Source: Rhizobium sp. 007
Lineage (GTDB): Bacteria > Pseudomonadota > Alphaproteobacteria > Rhizobiales > Rhizobiaceae
Length of the DNA stretch: 64,000 nucleotides
Assembly: GCF_015353075.1 (NCBI RefSeq)
Contig: NZ_CP064187.1
Location: 3,906,001 to 3,970,000 of the forward strand
Reading direction: 5' to 3'
Shown here one piece after another: positions 28,670-38,464 of this stretch (positions within the stretch are counted from its first letter, which is position 1; every line of letters begins with the position of its first letter). Made by a program: the position numbers and the translations under genes. The notes beneath the pieces are model-generated. The model saw only the letters and a list, made by a program, of their open reading frames with translations, did no database searches and had not been told where the DNA came from.

Positions 28670-31600
28670 CGCCGCCCCCTTCTTCGTTTTCGGCCGTCGA
28701 CCATTCGGAAACGCGCGCAAGGTGATCGTAATCACCACCGAAATCGAACTGCTGCGCCGGAATTAACCGTGAAGTGAAGCCACGTTCGCCGGATTGCAGA
28801 AGAGACACGAATTTGACCAATTGATCGATCGATTCCTCTGCCAGATCGAGGGCCGATTTTGCCTTGTCGCTTCGAGTGGAAGTTTCATTGTTGACTACAT
28901 CGGTGTCGAAACGGCTGCCGGGGCGAAGGCGCACATAGATGAGATCCTGCGGTGTCAGACTTCCGACGTCGCGAAAGGCGCCGGCGCTGAGCGCGGCGGC
29001 CTCAAGCGCCAACTGCGGGTCGAGCAGCGCGCGCGCCTGTGCGGGCGATGGATTGTATCCGGTCTTGTAGTCGATGATGTCGGCAGCGTTCGGCCCCGTC
29101 ACATCGATGCGATCCGCAACGCCTGTCAACCGGATATTGATCGGTTCGAGTTCCACGCCGCCGCGCACTTCCGTATAAGTCTTGCGGATCGCCGGTCGGC
29201 GTTCGGCTTCCCATTCGAGGAATGCGCGCGCCACCTCCCTGAAACGCGGACGCCACACTGCATCAATGTGCGACGGCAGGCGCTCCATGTCGAAGAGCTC
29301 CATCAGGATGGTTTCCATTGCTTGCGCGGCTTCCGGCGTACCTGCAGCATGTCCTTCACGGACAAAGCGGTCGATGATCGTGTGATAGAGCGTCCCGCGT
29401 TCCGCAGCACCTGGATCGCGATTGAAGGGATCCACGGGGTCAAGCCGCAAGATGCGCCGGGCATAGATGGCATAAGGATCGCGCCGCAGGCGGCCAACTT
29501 CGCTGAAGGAATAGGATTTCGGCTGCAATTCAAGGGGCGGTGTAGGCGAGGGGCGTTGTGCGGGTGCTTGGCTCTTGCTCTCGTCCAGCAGGCTTACCCA
29601 ATGCACGAAGCGGTCGCCGCGTGCTTTCAGTTCCCTTTCGAAAGCCTCGCCGCCCAGCGCCAGCAGCCGCTGAAGCCAGCGCGAAGCGACCGTCGGCGTC
29701 GAGCCTTGCCGCAGCGAGCGCGAATAGATCAGATGCCGTGTTCCGCTCGCCATTGCGAAGTCATGGGCCAGTTGGCCGATGCGCCGCTCCGGCGGCTCGA
29801 GGCCGATTTCCGTCTTCATCGTGCGCGAGATGAAGGGATTGTTAGCCGTTTGGCCGGGCCAGGAGCCTTCATTCAGTCCACCCAGGATCAGCGTGTCGAC
29901 GCTTTGCAGACGCGCCTCCAACGTGCCGAAAATGAAGACTCTTGGATGGCTGAGCGCGCGCGGTTTGACCGCCTGGCCGGCCGAAAGCGCCGCCATGATA
30001 TCGATCCATTGCGGTCCATCGGCTTCGATCTGGCCCTCCGTCTCGATCACCTCTCCGAGCAGGCTTGCAAGTGAATCCCCCGCTTCACCAGCCCAGAGAT
30101 TGGCGAGGTTGCCGCGTTCATCGACTGCCACAGCTTCGAGTGCCCGTCCGGTCCGCTCCGCCCAATCGGAAAGAGTGAAGCTGGCCGTCAGTCCACGGCC
30201 ATCCGGCCGGTGCCGGACGAGCGCGGATGCCAGCGGTTCGGTCGCATTCGACATCCGCCGGGCAAGATTGCGCGCTTGCTCCACCGCTTCCGGTGGCAGC
30301 GACCTGCGCCAATTCGGCGCGTGTCTGTCCCTTGCCTGCTCTGAAAGTTGATGCTCCAGCAAAGGCTCCAACGCGCTGATATCAACCGCGGCAACACCGC
30401 CACGCAGGGCGAGCAGTTCGAGTGCTTCGACGGCTTGCGTGAGCGCGCCGCGTTCGAGGCCGAAGCGGGCCAGCGGATGCTTGAGCAATGCTACGATTGT
30501 GACCGGATCGCCGGGCCGGAGTGTTGCCTCGAGGAGCAGTTGAAGGAGTGTTCCCTGCAGCATAGCCGCAAGTGGCGTACCGGCCGAGTCGTCGGCCAGG
30601 ATGCCGAAACGGGAGAGCTCTGCCATGACGCGCCGGGCCAGATTTCGGTCCGGTGTGATAAGCGCTGTCTGGCTGTCGCCGTTTCGTCCCGGCTGCTCCA
30701 GTGCCAGCCGCAAGGCTATGGCGATCGCCGTCGCTTCTTCACGTTCGTTTGTGGCTTCGATCAGCGAGACATCGGCAAAGGCAGCCGCCAATGCCTCGTC
30801 CGGGAGTTCCTTCTTCCATTCGCCCCAATTGCTCGTCGCTTCCGCTGGAGCGAGCGCACGGGAAAGAATTTCTGCGCGGCGATGTAGATCTTGTTCCGCC
30901 TCCTCGATCGCAACGACGTCGCCGCGCGTGAAGTTCAGCCGTTTGAGGAGGGACGAAAGGCCATATTGCGGGTGGCTTCGGCTGGCGGGGTTGGTCCGCT
31001 CCCCAGCGGTAATCTCTGGCGCAACCAGCTGCCAATGCGCATCCGGCATGGATAGATCGAGGCCCGGAAGGACGATCACGCCCTCAGGCAGATTGGCGAC
31101 GGCAGCGATGAGGTCGGCCGTTGCCGGCATCGAGCCAGTGGACCCGGCAATAATAATCGGTCCGGCAGGTTTTGCCGTTGCGAGCCGGTGGGCTTCCGCA
31201 CGTAGGATTGCATTGCGATGGCGTGCCGGTGACGATTTTCCGAGTTCGGCAAGCCGTTCCGGCCAGAAAGCGATGGCGATCTGCAGAAATTCGGCCGTCA
31301 ACTGCCACCACAGAGCGTGATCTTCGGCATCGAGTTTCGTGAGTTCCGACCACTCGCGATCCTCGGTCTCGATGGAATCGATCAGTTCGGCAAGATTGCG
31401 TGCGAGCCAGATCGCGTCTGCCGGGCTCGCCGGCGCGGCCAAGGGCGAATCGGCGTGGATACGCCGCACGATCTCTGGCAGCCTGTTGCGCCAGGCGAGG
31501 ATGAGGCGGGCAAGCTCCAGCAAGCGCGCCGTGTTCGAAAGCGGCTGCGCGAGATCGAGGGTTGCAGGCAGCGCCTCCTCGAAATAGCCGCTGTCGTCAT

Positions 31601-31856
31601 CCGTCTCGCCGAGCGGCCGGATAACCGGCAGGATCGCCGAACGGCCGCCGAGAAGATCGACGAACTCCGAACGCAGCACGCGGGCGGCGCGTCGCGTTGG
31701 CAGGTAGATCGTTACTTTGGAGAGCGAAAGCGGATCATCCGGATCATGCCGGAAGAGCGGCGTCAGTCCTCCGTCGCAGAGCGTTGCGGCAAGCGTCTTC
31801 AGGAAAGGCAGACCTGCCGGGATCGTTAGAACGCGAGGCTGGTGCCGTTCGGTCAT
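28662..31856 (-). CDS. addB: Double-strand break repair protein AddB (alphaproteobacterial type)
   Basis: A 1,064-residue partner of AddA with an inactive helicase-like N-terminus and a RecB-family nuclease domain (GVADRIDV and DIIDYKTG near residue 955). The N-terminus LTIPAGLPFLKTLAATL lacks a Walker A lysine-serine/threonine pair. The C-terminal cysteine cluster that holds a 4Fe-4S staple in Bacillus AddB is absent: FDFGGDYDHLARVSEW has none. It starts 3 nt after the nucleotidyltransferase gene. Confidence 0.95.
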   Translation of the reverse strand: MTERHQPRVLTIPAGLPFLKTLAATLCDGGLTPLFRHDPDDPLSLSKVTIYLPTRRAARVLRSEFVDLLGGRSAILPVIRPLGETDDDSGYFEEALPATLDLAQPLSNTARLLELARLILAWRNRLPEIVRRIHADSPLAAPASPADAIWLARNLAELIDSIETEDREWSELTKLDAEDHALWWQLTAEFLQIAIAFWPERLAELGKSSPARHRNAILRAEAHRLATAKPAGPIIIAGSTGSMPATADLIAAVANLPEGVIVLPGLDLSMPDAHWQLVAPEITAGERTNPASRSHPQYGLSSLLKRLNFTRGDVVAIEEAEQDLHRRAEILSRALAPAEATSNWGEWKKELPDEALAAAFADVSLIEATNEREEATAIAIALRLALEQPGRNGDSQTALITPDRNLARRVMAELSRFGILADDSAGTPLAAMLQGTLLQLLLEATLRPGDPVTIVALLKHPLARFGLERGALTQAVEALELLALRGGVAAVDISALEPLLEHQLSEQARDRHAPNWRRSLPPEAVEQARNLARRMSNATEPLASALVRHRPDGRGLTASFTLSDWAERTGRALEAVAVDERGNLANLWAGEAGDSLASLLGEVIETEGQIEADGPQWIDIMAALSAGQAVKPRALSHPRVFIFGTLEARLQSVDTLILGGLNEGSWPGQTANNPFISRTMKTEIGLEPPERRIGQLAHDFAMASGTRHLIYSRSLRQGSTPTVASRWLQRLLALGGEAFERELKARGDRFVHWVSLLDESKSQAPAQRPSPTPPLELQPKSYSFSEVGRLRRDPYAIYARRILRLDPVDPFNRDPGAAERGTLYHTIIDRFVREGHAAGTPEAAQAMETILMELFDMERLPSHIDAVWRPRFREVARAFLEWEAERRPAIRKTYTEVRGGVELEPINIRLTGVADRIDVTGPNAADIIDYKTGYNPSPAQARALLDPQLALEAAALSAGAFRDVGSLTPQDLIYVRLRPGSRFDTDVVNNETSTRSDKAKSALDLAEESIDQLVKFVSLLQSGERGFTSRLIPAQQFDFGGDYDHLARVSEWSTAENEEGGGDE

Positions 31857-31859
31857 CCG

Positions 31860-32594
31860 TTACACAAACGTCCGGAAGCGCCGGATCGTTTCCTCCGCTT
31901 CGCCGATCGCCTCCGGCGTGCCGACTGTCAGCCAATGGCCTTCGAGCATCATGCCCAAAAGCCGCCCGCGCTCGATCGCCTTGTCGAAATAGATATTGAG
32001 ATTGAACGGGTCATCGGCGGGAGCATCGTCCAAAAACGATGTGTCTATGACGATTGCACCGGCATAGACGACCGGGTTCGGACCCCTTTCACGATAGCGG
32101 GTAAGCCTGCCATCCGGGGCGAGGTTGAAATCATTCTTGCCATTGTGGCCGGTCGTATCCGCGAGTTTGACGCAGAGCATGGCCATATCCATGCGGTCTG
32201 CATCGAAGAATCCGGCTAAACGACGAAGGTTGCTCGGCCGGTCAGGCCGTTCACCGATCCAGAAAAGATCGGCATTGGTGACGAAAATCGTGCCGCGACC
32301 AAGGAGCTTGAGGCCCTTTGCCAGGCCGCCGCCATTGTTCATCAGTCGGTCGCGCTCGTCGGAAATGATGATATCGAGCGCTTTGTAAGAATTCAGATGT
32401 GCGAGCATCTGATCGGCGAGATGATGGACGTTGACGACCGCCTTCTCAACGCCTGCCTCCGCAAGCGAATCCAGTGCATAGTCGATCATTGGCTTGCCGT
32501 CGATTTTCACCAGCGGCTTCGGGATTGTATCGGTGATTGGGCGCATGCGGGTGCCAAGGCCGGCAGCCAGCACCATGGCTTGTTTGATGGTCAT
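31860..32594 (-). CDS. Nucleotidyltransferase, MurU-like (NDP-sugar synthesis)
   Basis: A 244-residue sugar-phosphate nucleotidyltransferase. The N-terminal signature is MVLAAGLGTRMRPITDTIPKP; DLFWIG and a C-terminal WLTVGTPEAIGEAE follow. Its position directly after a TsaE-AmgK fusion suggests MurU, the UTP:MurNAc-1-phosphate uridylyltransferase of the cell-wall recycling route that bypasses de novo UDP-MurNAc synthesis. The enzyme class is certain; MurU is inferred from context. Confidence 0.85.
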   Translation of the reverse strand: MTIKQAMVLAAGLGTRMRPITDTIPKPLVKIDGKPMIDYALDSLAEAGVEKAVVNVHHLADQMLAHLNSYKALDIIISDERDRLMNNGGGLAKGLKLLGRGTIFVTNADLFWIGERPDRPSNLRRLAGFFDADRMDMAMLCVKLADTTGHNGKNDFNLAPDGRLTRYRERGPNPVVYAGAIVIDTSFLDDAPADDPFNLNIYFDKAIERGRLLGMMLEGHWLTVGTPEAIGEAEETIRRFRTFV

Positions 32595-32618
32595 CTGATC
32601 CGGAACTTATGATTCGCT

Positions 32619-34121
32619 TTAACCTATTCCAGCCCTTGCGCACCAATCGCGCAAGGGGGCAAGCGCTTCATGGTCAAGCGCCACCTTAAGATAGGAGAGC
32701 GTGCGGGGCATGTGTTTCGTATAGCCGGGCTTTCCGTCGCGCTGCAACAGCCGCACCCAGAGACCGGCAAGCTTGCAGTTACGCTGAGCCGACATGATCG
32801 CCCAGCTTTTCAGGAAGCCGGCTTCGTCAAAATTGCCCTGTGCGCGGCGAAAAGCCAAATAGTCGTCCATGAGCTGCCTGAACAGGGCAGGTTCGATGGT
32901 GACGCGCGCATCCTGCACGATGGATGCAAGATCATAGGCGGTCGGGCCAATCATGGCGTCCTGAAAATCGATGAGGCCGATCTTCTGAATGCCTTTTTGT
33001 CCTTCGCGCCAGATGATGTTTGGTGAATGGAAGTCCCGGAGCAACAGATTTTTTTCTGCCGATGCGAGTTCATCGATGAGCCTATCCCAGATCGCCAGAT
33101 ATTCATCACGCTCGGCATCGCTGGCAGCTGTACCGCGCTTCCACGGGAGATACCAGTCGAGAACAAGGCGCACTTCCATCTTCATGGCGGTGCGGTCAAA
33201 ATCGGGAATGTGGTGGATGTGGCTATCGGTGACGCGGATATCCTGCGGAATCTTCATCCCGTGCAAATGCGCAAGACAGGCGACACTTTGTCGGTAACGC
33301 GATGCGATGGGCTTGCCGCCCTCATCAAGCACGCCATCGCTGCCGAGATCTTCGATCAGCAGAATGCCCTCGGCATAGTCGACCTCATAGATCTCGGGCG
33401 TTGCAAAGCCTCTTTCGCGCAGCGCATTGGCAATTGCAACGAAGGGATAGGCATTCTCGGCAATATGGGCAACCTTCGGATAAGGCTTTCCGTCGAGTAC
33501 CGCCGGTCCCTCGGGAAGCGGCGGCCAATCCATCAGTATCTTGCGGTCCTGGCGATCCGGATAGACCGCTTCGTAGGCGCGCAGCGACGCATCACCCGTC
33601 AGGAAGCGGCGTTTTGCCATCGGGTGCCCGGCTTTCGCGAGAAAAGCGCGGATTGCAAGAACGCGGCGGATTCTCTGCATCTGTGCGGGCGGTGCGCAAA
33701 TCGTTGCGCGCCGGCCCCTGCCTTCATGCTCAAGTTTCATCACGATACGATCGGCGGGCAATTCGTCTTCTGCCATTTCCGGCCATTCGACAAGGCAGAT
33801 ACCGTTCTGAAGCGCTTCGTCGAAGCCGAGTTCCTCCAACTCCGCACCGTCAGCGAGGCGGTAGAGATCGAAATGCGAAACCGGAAACCGCAAATCGTAG
33901 GATTGAACCAGCGTAAATGTCGGGCTCGGGACCTCAAGCCGCTCGTCATCCGCCATGGCGCGCAGAAACGCACGGGCAAGGGATGATTTTCCAGCGCCGA
34001 GATCTCCCGAAAGTGCCAGGCAATCGCCAGTCTTCAGCGCGAGCGCCAAATCTTCCCCAAGGCGGATTGTTGCCGCCTCGTCTTCCAGGAAAAGGGAGAT
34101 TGTGCCGCCCTTCGTGATCAT
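32619..34121 (-). CDS. TsaE-AmgK fusion: t6A-synthesis ATPase plus amino-sugar kinase
   Basis: A 500-residue two-domain protein. Residues ~1-150 are TsaE, the ATPase of tRNA threonylcarbamoyladenosine synthesis (Walker A SGDLGAGKSSLARAF; PSPTFTLVQSYD). Residues ~165-500 are an aminoglycoside-phosphotransferase-fold kinase like AmgK (LLLRDFHSPNIIW catalytic loop, GLIDFQDAMIGP), which phosphorylates MurNAc/GlcNAc at C1. The start ATG 34121 overlaps the divL stop (ATGA). Followed by the MurU-like gene. Confidence 0.9.
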   Translation of the reverse strand: MITKGGTISLFLEDEAATIRLGEDLALALKTGDCLALSGDLGAGKSSLARAFLRAMADDERLEVPSPTFTLVQSYDLRFPVSHFDLYRLADGAELEELGFDEALQNGICLVEWPEMAEDELPADRIVMKLEHEGRGRRATICAPPAQMQRIRRVLAIRAFLAKAGHPMAKRRFLTGDASLRAYEAVYPDRQDRKILMDWPPLPEGPAVLDGKPYPKVAHIAENAYPFVAIANALRERGFATPEIYEVDYAEGILLIEDLGSDGVLDEGGKPIASRYRQSVACLAHLHGMKIPQDIRVTDSHIHHIPDFDRTAMKMEVRLVLDWYLPWKRGTAASDAERDEYLAIWDRLIDELASAEKNLLLRDFHSPNIIWREGQKGIQKIGLIDFQDAMIGPTAYDLASIVQDARVTIEPALFRQLMDDYLAFRRAQGNFDEAGFLKSWAIMSAQRNCKLAGLWVRLLQRDGKPGYTKHMPRTLSYLKVALDHEALAPLRDWCARAGIG

Positions 34122-36697
34122 TCTGCTGCTGCGACTGAATGCGGCAGGTTGACCGAGGGAATCCGGCAAATAACCTTCGTGCCTTTGCCCGGCTGGCTAT
34201 CGATCGAAACCCTGCCGTTATGTAGGCTGACGAAACTGTCAACAATCGAAAGGCCGAGGCCTGCACCGCCGCGCTTGCCGCTTTTTGCGCCCGTGGCAAA
34301 ACGATCGAAGACTGTCGCGATCATGTCCTGCGGAATACCGGGGCCTCGGTCGCTGACGGAGAAGACGAAATCCGTGCCCTCGCGATGGCATTCGAGAGAG
34401 ATTGCCGCACCTTCCGGTGAAAAATTCGCAGCATTGGAAAGTAGCTTCAATAGGATTTGTTTCAAGCGCTGGGGATCGGCGACGATCGAGCCAAGATAGG
34501 CGGGCGCTGTGATCTCCAGCGTCACGCCGCTTTCCTGCAGCCGGTCGGCAATCTGCATGGAAACATCATCAAGAAGATCGTTGAGGTCGATTTCCGAATA
34601 GTTGAGCCTCATAATGCCGGCATCGACGGTGGCAAGATCGAGAATATCGTTTACCAGCGTCAGCAGCACGGACGAGGACGTCGAAATGTGGTCGATATAT
34701 TCGGCCTGACGTTCGTTCAGCGGTCCGACACTCGGGGTGCGCAGCAGGTCGGCAAAACCGATGATATTGGTCAGTGGTGAGCGCAGCTCATAGGAGACAT
34801 GCTGGACGAAATCGTTCTTCAGCTCGTCGGCCTTGCGCAGCGCCTCGTTCTTCTCAGTCAGCGCACGCTCAGCGCGGACGCTGTCGGTCATGTTGACGAA
34901 AGTCAGCATCGTCTGGGCATTCGGCAGCGGAATGACGGCGTAATCCAGCACAAGGCCAGAGAGCAATTCCAGTGTTCCCTGACTGGAACGGCGTTCGTCA
35001 TCGAAGCTGGTAATCAGCTCCGCAAAGGTCTTCCAGCCGTCCGGCCGGTCATAGGACTGTAAGCACGTTTCGCCAACCGCACGAATATGCGTTCCCGGCT
35101 TGGCCTCGGCTTCGGTAATGCCCCAGAGCATACGGAAGGCCGGGTTCGAAAGGCGAATACGGCCGTCGGCTCCGAAAACGGCGACGCCTTCGGAGAGATG
35201 GTCGATCGTTTCGCCTTGGACCTTGACCAGTGTGTTGTATCTCGTTTCGAGAGCGACCTGTTCGGTTAAATTCTCGAAAACCCAGGTTGCGCCGCCTTGT
35301 GGATGTGCCGTCGCAAAGACCCGCAGCGTCTGACCGTTCGGCAGATGCCAGAGGTCCGTTTGCGTATCGAGTGCCCGATAGACGGAAAGTGCGGTTTCTT
35401 TCCAGCTTTTCCAGTTGAGCTGATCTGGAAGCTTCTTTGCGGCGCGCAATCGCTCCAGCAACTCGGCGTTGTCGGGCTTACTTTCGAGGAAAGCGATATC
35501 GAGTTCCCAGAGCGCGACGAAGGCCTGATTATAAAACTGCAAGCGGCGCTCGCCATCGAAGATCGCTACGGGCGTCGCAAGATGGTCAAGTGTCTCGGCA
35601 TGGCTCTTCAGCGTCCGCTCAAGCTCGGCGCGGACGGATGCGGCTTCAGAAACGTCGATCGCTATTCCCGCGGAACCGCTTGGCAACTTCACGTCAACGA
35701 CGTCGAAAAAGGTGCGATTGCCGCGGACGACCGTCGAAATCTTGTCGTGGAAGGGTGATTCGGGCGTCGCCGCAACGCGGATGTGTTCGCGGGCGACCGT
35801 CGTCAGGAATTCCCGCCCCTCATTGATCGCGTGCTGGGGCGACGTCGCCTCGACCGCATCGCCATAGGCCTGATTGACCCAGGTGAGGCGCCCCTCGGTA
35901 TCGCGCTGCCAGGCGGGCAGGTCGATCGCATCGAGCAGGTTCTGGAAGGCCGAGATCGAGGACATCAGCCGGTCGCGCTCGATCTTCAGTTCGGCAAGCT
36001 CGGCGCGGAGATTGTTGAGCGCCACGAAACGCACGAAGGCGCGGCCACCGGAAACCCGGCCTTGCGCCTCGAGGATTTCTTCGCGACTGGTTTCGACAAC
36101 CATATCGAAGCTCTGTGCAACACCACGTAGACGATCAATCGCTCTTTCGAGCTCTGTAGCGGAACGGGGTTTCAGCCAGAGGCCGAACGCCAGGAATTCG
36201 CCGTCCTGCGGCGCACCGGTTTCGGCTGGAAGCTGGCCAAGCAGTTCCGGCCGCTCATTGCCGTCCCAGACAACGATGCGGCGATTCTTGTCGGCGATCA
36301 GCGCCTGGTATTGCGAAATGCGCTGATGCGCATCGGAAAGGGCGGAGCGGATTTCACGGCTTTCGTTTTCAAGATTACCGCGCTGGCGCACGAGCCAGAG
36401 AGTCGAAAGCAGGGCTGCGGAAATGACGCCGATCACGACGGAAAAGCCGACGACCTGCGAAGACGTGAAAAGTTGTGCGGATGCTGCTGCTTCGGATTCG
36501 ACTTGGGCCAGCACCGGCCGCGCCAATGCTGCGATTGCCGTTCCGCCTGCGCAAATCCTCGCGAGCCGCGTCAGTGACCCCGAGCTTTGCTTCACGGCTT
36601 TTTTGGCCGTATGTTCTCGGCCTGCCTCGTGTGAACGGATGTCAGGCCAAGCGCCCTCGTCCGCCTGTCCCGGCAGGCTGTGATTCATTTCCGACAT
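34118..36697 (-). CDS. divL: DivL-like pseudo-histidine kinase
   Basis: A protein of about 859 residues. It has hydrophobic segments near the N-terminus (including VVGFSVVIGVISAALLSTLW), several PAS-like domains, a DHp domain and a HATPase domain (LLSNAANFSPEG, DRGPGIP, GGAGLGLSIV). The H-box reads QHVSYELRSPLTN: the phosphorylatable His is replaced by Tyr (codon 34790-34792), the hallmark of Caulobacter DivL, which signals through DivK-CckA to CtrA. ATG 36697 is chosen over a TTG at 36721. The gene symbol rests on this feature. Confidence 0.85.
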   Translation of the reverse strand: MSEMNHSLPGQADEGAWPDIRSHEAGREHTAKKAVKQSSGSLTRLARICAGGTAIAALARPVLAQVESEAAASAQLFTSSQVVGFSVVIGVISAALLSTLWLVRQRGNLENESREIRSALSDAHQRISQYQALIADKNRRIVVWDGNERPELLGQLPAETGAPQDGEFLAFGLWLKPRSATELERAIDRLRGVAQSFDMVVETSREEILEAQGRVSGGRAFVRFVALNNLRAELAELKIERDRLMSSISAFQNLLDAIDLPAWQRDTEGRLTWVNQAYGDAVEATSPQHAINEGREFLTTVAREHIRVAATPESPFHDKISTVVRGNRTFFDVVDVKLPSGSAGIAIDVSEAASVRAELERTLKSHAETLDHLATPVAIFDGERRLQFYNQAFVALWELDIAFLESKPDNAELLERLRAAKKLPDQLNWKSWKETALSVYRALDTQTDLWHLPNGQTLRVFATAHPQGGATWVFENLTEQVALETRYNTLVKVQGETIDHLSEGVAVFGADGRIRLSNPAFRMLWGITEAEAKPGTHIRAVGETCLQSYDRPDGWKTFAELITSFDDERRSSQGTLELLSGLVLDYAVIPLPNAQTMLTFVNMTDSVRAERALTEKNEALRKADELKNDFVQHVSYELRSPLTNIIGFADLLRTPSVGPLNERQAEYIDHISTSSSVLLTLVNDILDLATVDAGIMRLNYSEIDLNDLLDDVSMQIADRLQESGVTLEITAPAYLGSIVADPQRLKQILLKLLSNAANFSPEGAAISLECHREGTDFVFSVSDRGPGIPQDMIATVFDRFATGAKSGKRGGAGLGLSIVDSFVSLHNGRVSIDSQPGKGTKVICRIPSVNLPHSVAAAE

Positions 36698-36831
36698 CAG
36701 CGGTATGTCTCCGTCCTTCAATGTGCCGCATCACGACAAGACATCCCATTTTCGGGCAAACCGGATACCTCCGCGCCACGAATCGAGTTCTAGAACAATA
36801 CTTCGGAAGGGAATCGGCGGGAAGGTGGGAT

Positions 36832-36871
36832 CCAAAAAATAGGGATGCCGCATTTGTCAATGCGGCATCCC
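36832..36871 (-). terminator. Terminator after ahcY
   Basis: Perfect 13-bp stem GGGATGCCGCATT/AATGCGGCATCCC with a 4-nt loop. On the minus strand it is followed by TATTTTTTGG. It separates ahcY from divL. Confidence 0.92.
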
Positions 36872-36899
36872 CAAGATGTTGTGGATATTGTTGCCGAGG

Positions 36900-38300
36900 T
36901 TAATATCTGTAGTGGTCGGACTTGAAAGGACCCTTCGGCGAGACGCCGATATAGGCGGCCTGTTCTTCAGAAAGCTGCGTCAGTTTCACGCCAAGCTTGT
37001 CGAGGTGCAGGCGGGCAACCTTCTCGTCGAGATGCTTCGGCAGAATATAGACCTTGTTTTCATACTGACCGGGCTTGGTGAAGAGCTCGATCTGCGCCAG
37101 CGTCTGGTTGGTGAAGGAGGCCGACATCACGAAGGACGGATGGCCTGTCGCGTTGCCGAGATTGAGCAGGCGGCCTTCCGAGAGAAGGATAATGCGATTG
37201 CCCTTCGGGAACTCGATCAGATCGACCTGCGGCTTTACATTCGTCCACTTGAGGTTACGGAGTGCCGCGACTTCGATTTCATTGTCGAAGTGGCCGATAT
37301 TGCCGACGATCGCCATGTCCTTCATCTGACGCATATGGTCGATGCGGATGACATCCTTGTTTCCGGTCGTGGTGACGAAGATATCAGCCGACGGGACGAC
37401 GTCCTCGAGCAGCACGACTTCGTAACCGTCCATCGCTGCCTGCAGCGCGCAGATCGGATCGGCTTCCGTGACCTTGACGCGGGCGCCGGCGCCGGAAAGC
37501 GATGCCGCTGAACCCTTGCCGACGTCGCCATAGCCGCAGACGACGGCAACCTTACCGGCCATCATGACGTCGGTGGCGCGGCGGATGCCGTCAACCAGCG
37601 ATTCCTTGCAGCCATACTTGTTGTCGAATTTCGACTTGGTGACCGAGTCGTTGACGTTGATCGCCGGGAAAGGCAGCAGACCCTTCTGGCTGAGCTGGTA
37701 GAGGCGGTTGACGCCGGTGGTGGTTTCTTCCGTGACGCCCTTGACCGCATCACGCTGCTTCGTGAACCAGCCCGGTGAAGCGGCAAGCCGCTTCTTGATC
37801 TGTGCGAAGAGGATCTCTTCTTCTTCGGAATGCGGGTGCGAGAGTACATCTTCGCCGGCTTCGGCACGCGCGCCGAGCAGGATGTACATGGTGGCATCGC
37901 CACCATCGTCGAGAATCATGTTGGAGAGGCCGCCATCGGCCCACTGGAAGATCCTGTCGGTGTAGACCCAGTAATCTTCGAGCGACTCGCCCTTGACGGC
38001 AAAAACCGGTACGCCGGATGCGGCGATTGCGGCAGCGGCATGGTCCTGGGTCGAAAAGATGTTGCAGGAAGCCCAGCGGACTTCTGCGCCGAGCGCGGCG
38101 AGCGTTTCGATCAGAACGGCCGTCTGGATCGTCATGTGCAGCGAGCCGGTGATGCGCGCGCCCTTCAGCGGCTTTGACGGGCCGAATTCGGCGCGACAAG
38201 ACATGAGGCCCGGCATTTCAGTTTCGGCGATCGAAATTTCCTTGCGGCCGAAATCCGCCAGACCGATATCGGCGACGACATAATCTCTTTCAGTGCTCAT
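36900..38300 (-). CDS. ahcY: Adenosylhomocysteinase (SAH hydrolase)
   Basis: A 466-residue NAD-dependent enzyme that splits S-adenosylhomocysteine to homocysteine and adenosine. [21 protein letters not shown] at the N-terminus, the NAD-binding [10 protein letters not shown], and the C-terminal KSDHYRY are diagnostic. Transcribed alone between a 164-bp upstream gap with a palindromic operator candidate and a strong terminator, so it is likely controlled separately by methyl-cycle status. Confidence 0.97.
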   Translation of the reverse strand: MSTERDYVVADIGLADFGRKEISIAETEMPGLMSCRAEFGPSKPLKGARITGSLHMTIQTAVLIETLAALGAEVRWASCNIFSTQDHAAAAIAASGVPVFAVKGESLEDYWVYTDRIFQWADGGLSNMILDDGGDATMYILLGARAEAGEDVLSHPHSEEEEILFAQIKKRLAASPGWFTKQRDAVKGVTEETTTGVNRLYQLSQKGLLPFPAINVNDSVTKSKFDNKYGCKESLVDGIRRATDVMMAGKVAVVCGYGDVGKGSAASLSGAGARVKVTEADPICALQAAMDGYEVVLLEDVVPSADIFVTTTGNKDVIRIDHMRQMKDMAIVGNIGHFDNEIEVAALRNLKWTNVKPQVDLIEFPKGNRIILLSEGRLLNLGNATGHPSFVMSASFTNQTLAQIELFTKPGQYENKVYILPKHLDEKVARLHLDKLGVKLTQLSEEQAAYIGVSPKGPFKSDHYRY

Positions 38301-38422
38301 CGAGGTCTCCAGCTGAATAGCGTCTCATAAGCGCGCAGTTGACGGCGCGATAGCTCGAACGCGTGCATTGACGCACGGCCATGCTCGCCGTGTAGCAGGC
38401 TTCGCAGGCGATGGCAATAAAG

Positions 38423-38442
38423 ATATAAAGAAGTCTTTATAT
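38423..38442. promoter_or_regulatory. Palindromic operator candidate upstream of ahcY
   Basis: Perfect 20-bp inverted repeat: ATATAAAGA, 2-bp spacer AG, TCTTTATAT. It lies 123 bp upstream of the ahcY start in a region otherwise without genes and is by far the most AT-rich part of the gap. The shape suits a dimeric regulator of SAM/SAH metabolism (for example an ArsR-type repressor). The regulator is not in the window. Confidence 0.65.
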
Positions 38443-38464
38443 GTTTATATGAAGCCCGGAAGGC

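Noticed and set aside
28794..30074. 426-residue plus-strand ORF
   Set aside because: Antisense shadow of addB.
38301..38422. Possible SAH or SAM riboswitch in the ahcY leader
   Set aside because: The leader has some GC-rich complementarity, but no conserved riboswitch core could be recognised by eye; the palindrome further upstream is a better regulatory candidate. A covariance-model search would decide.
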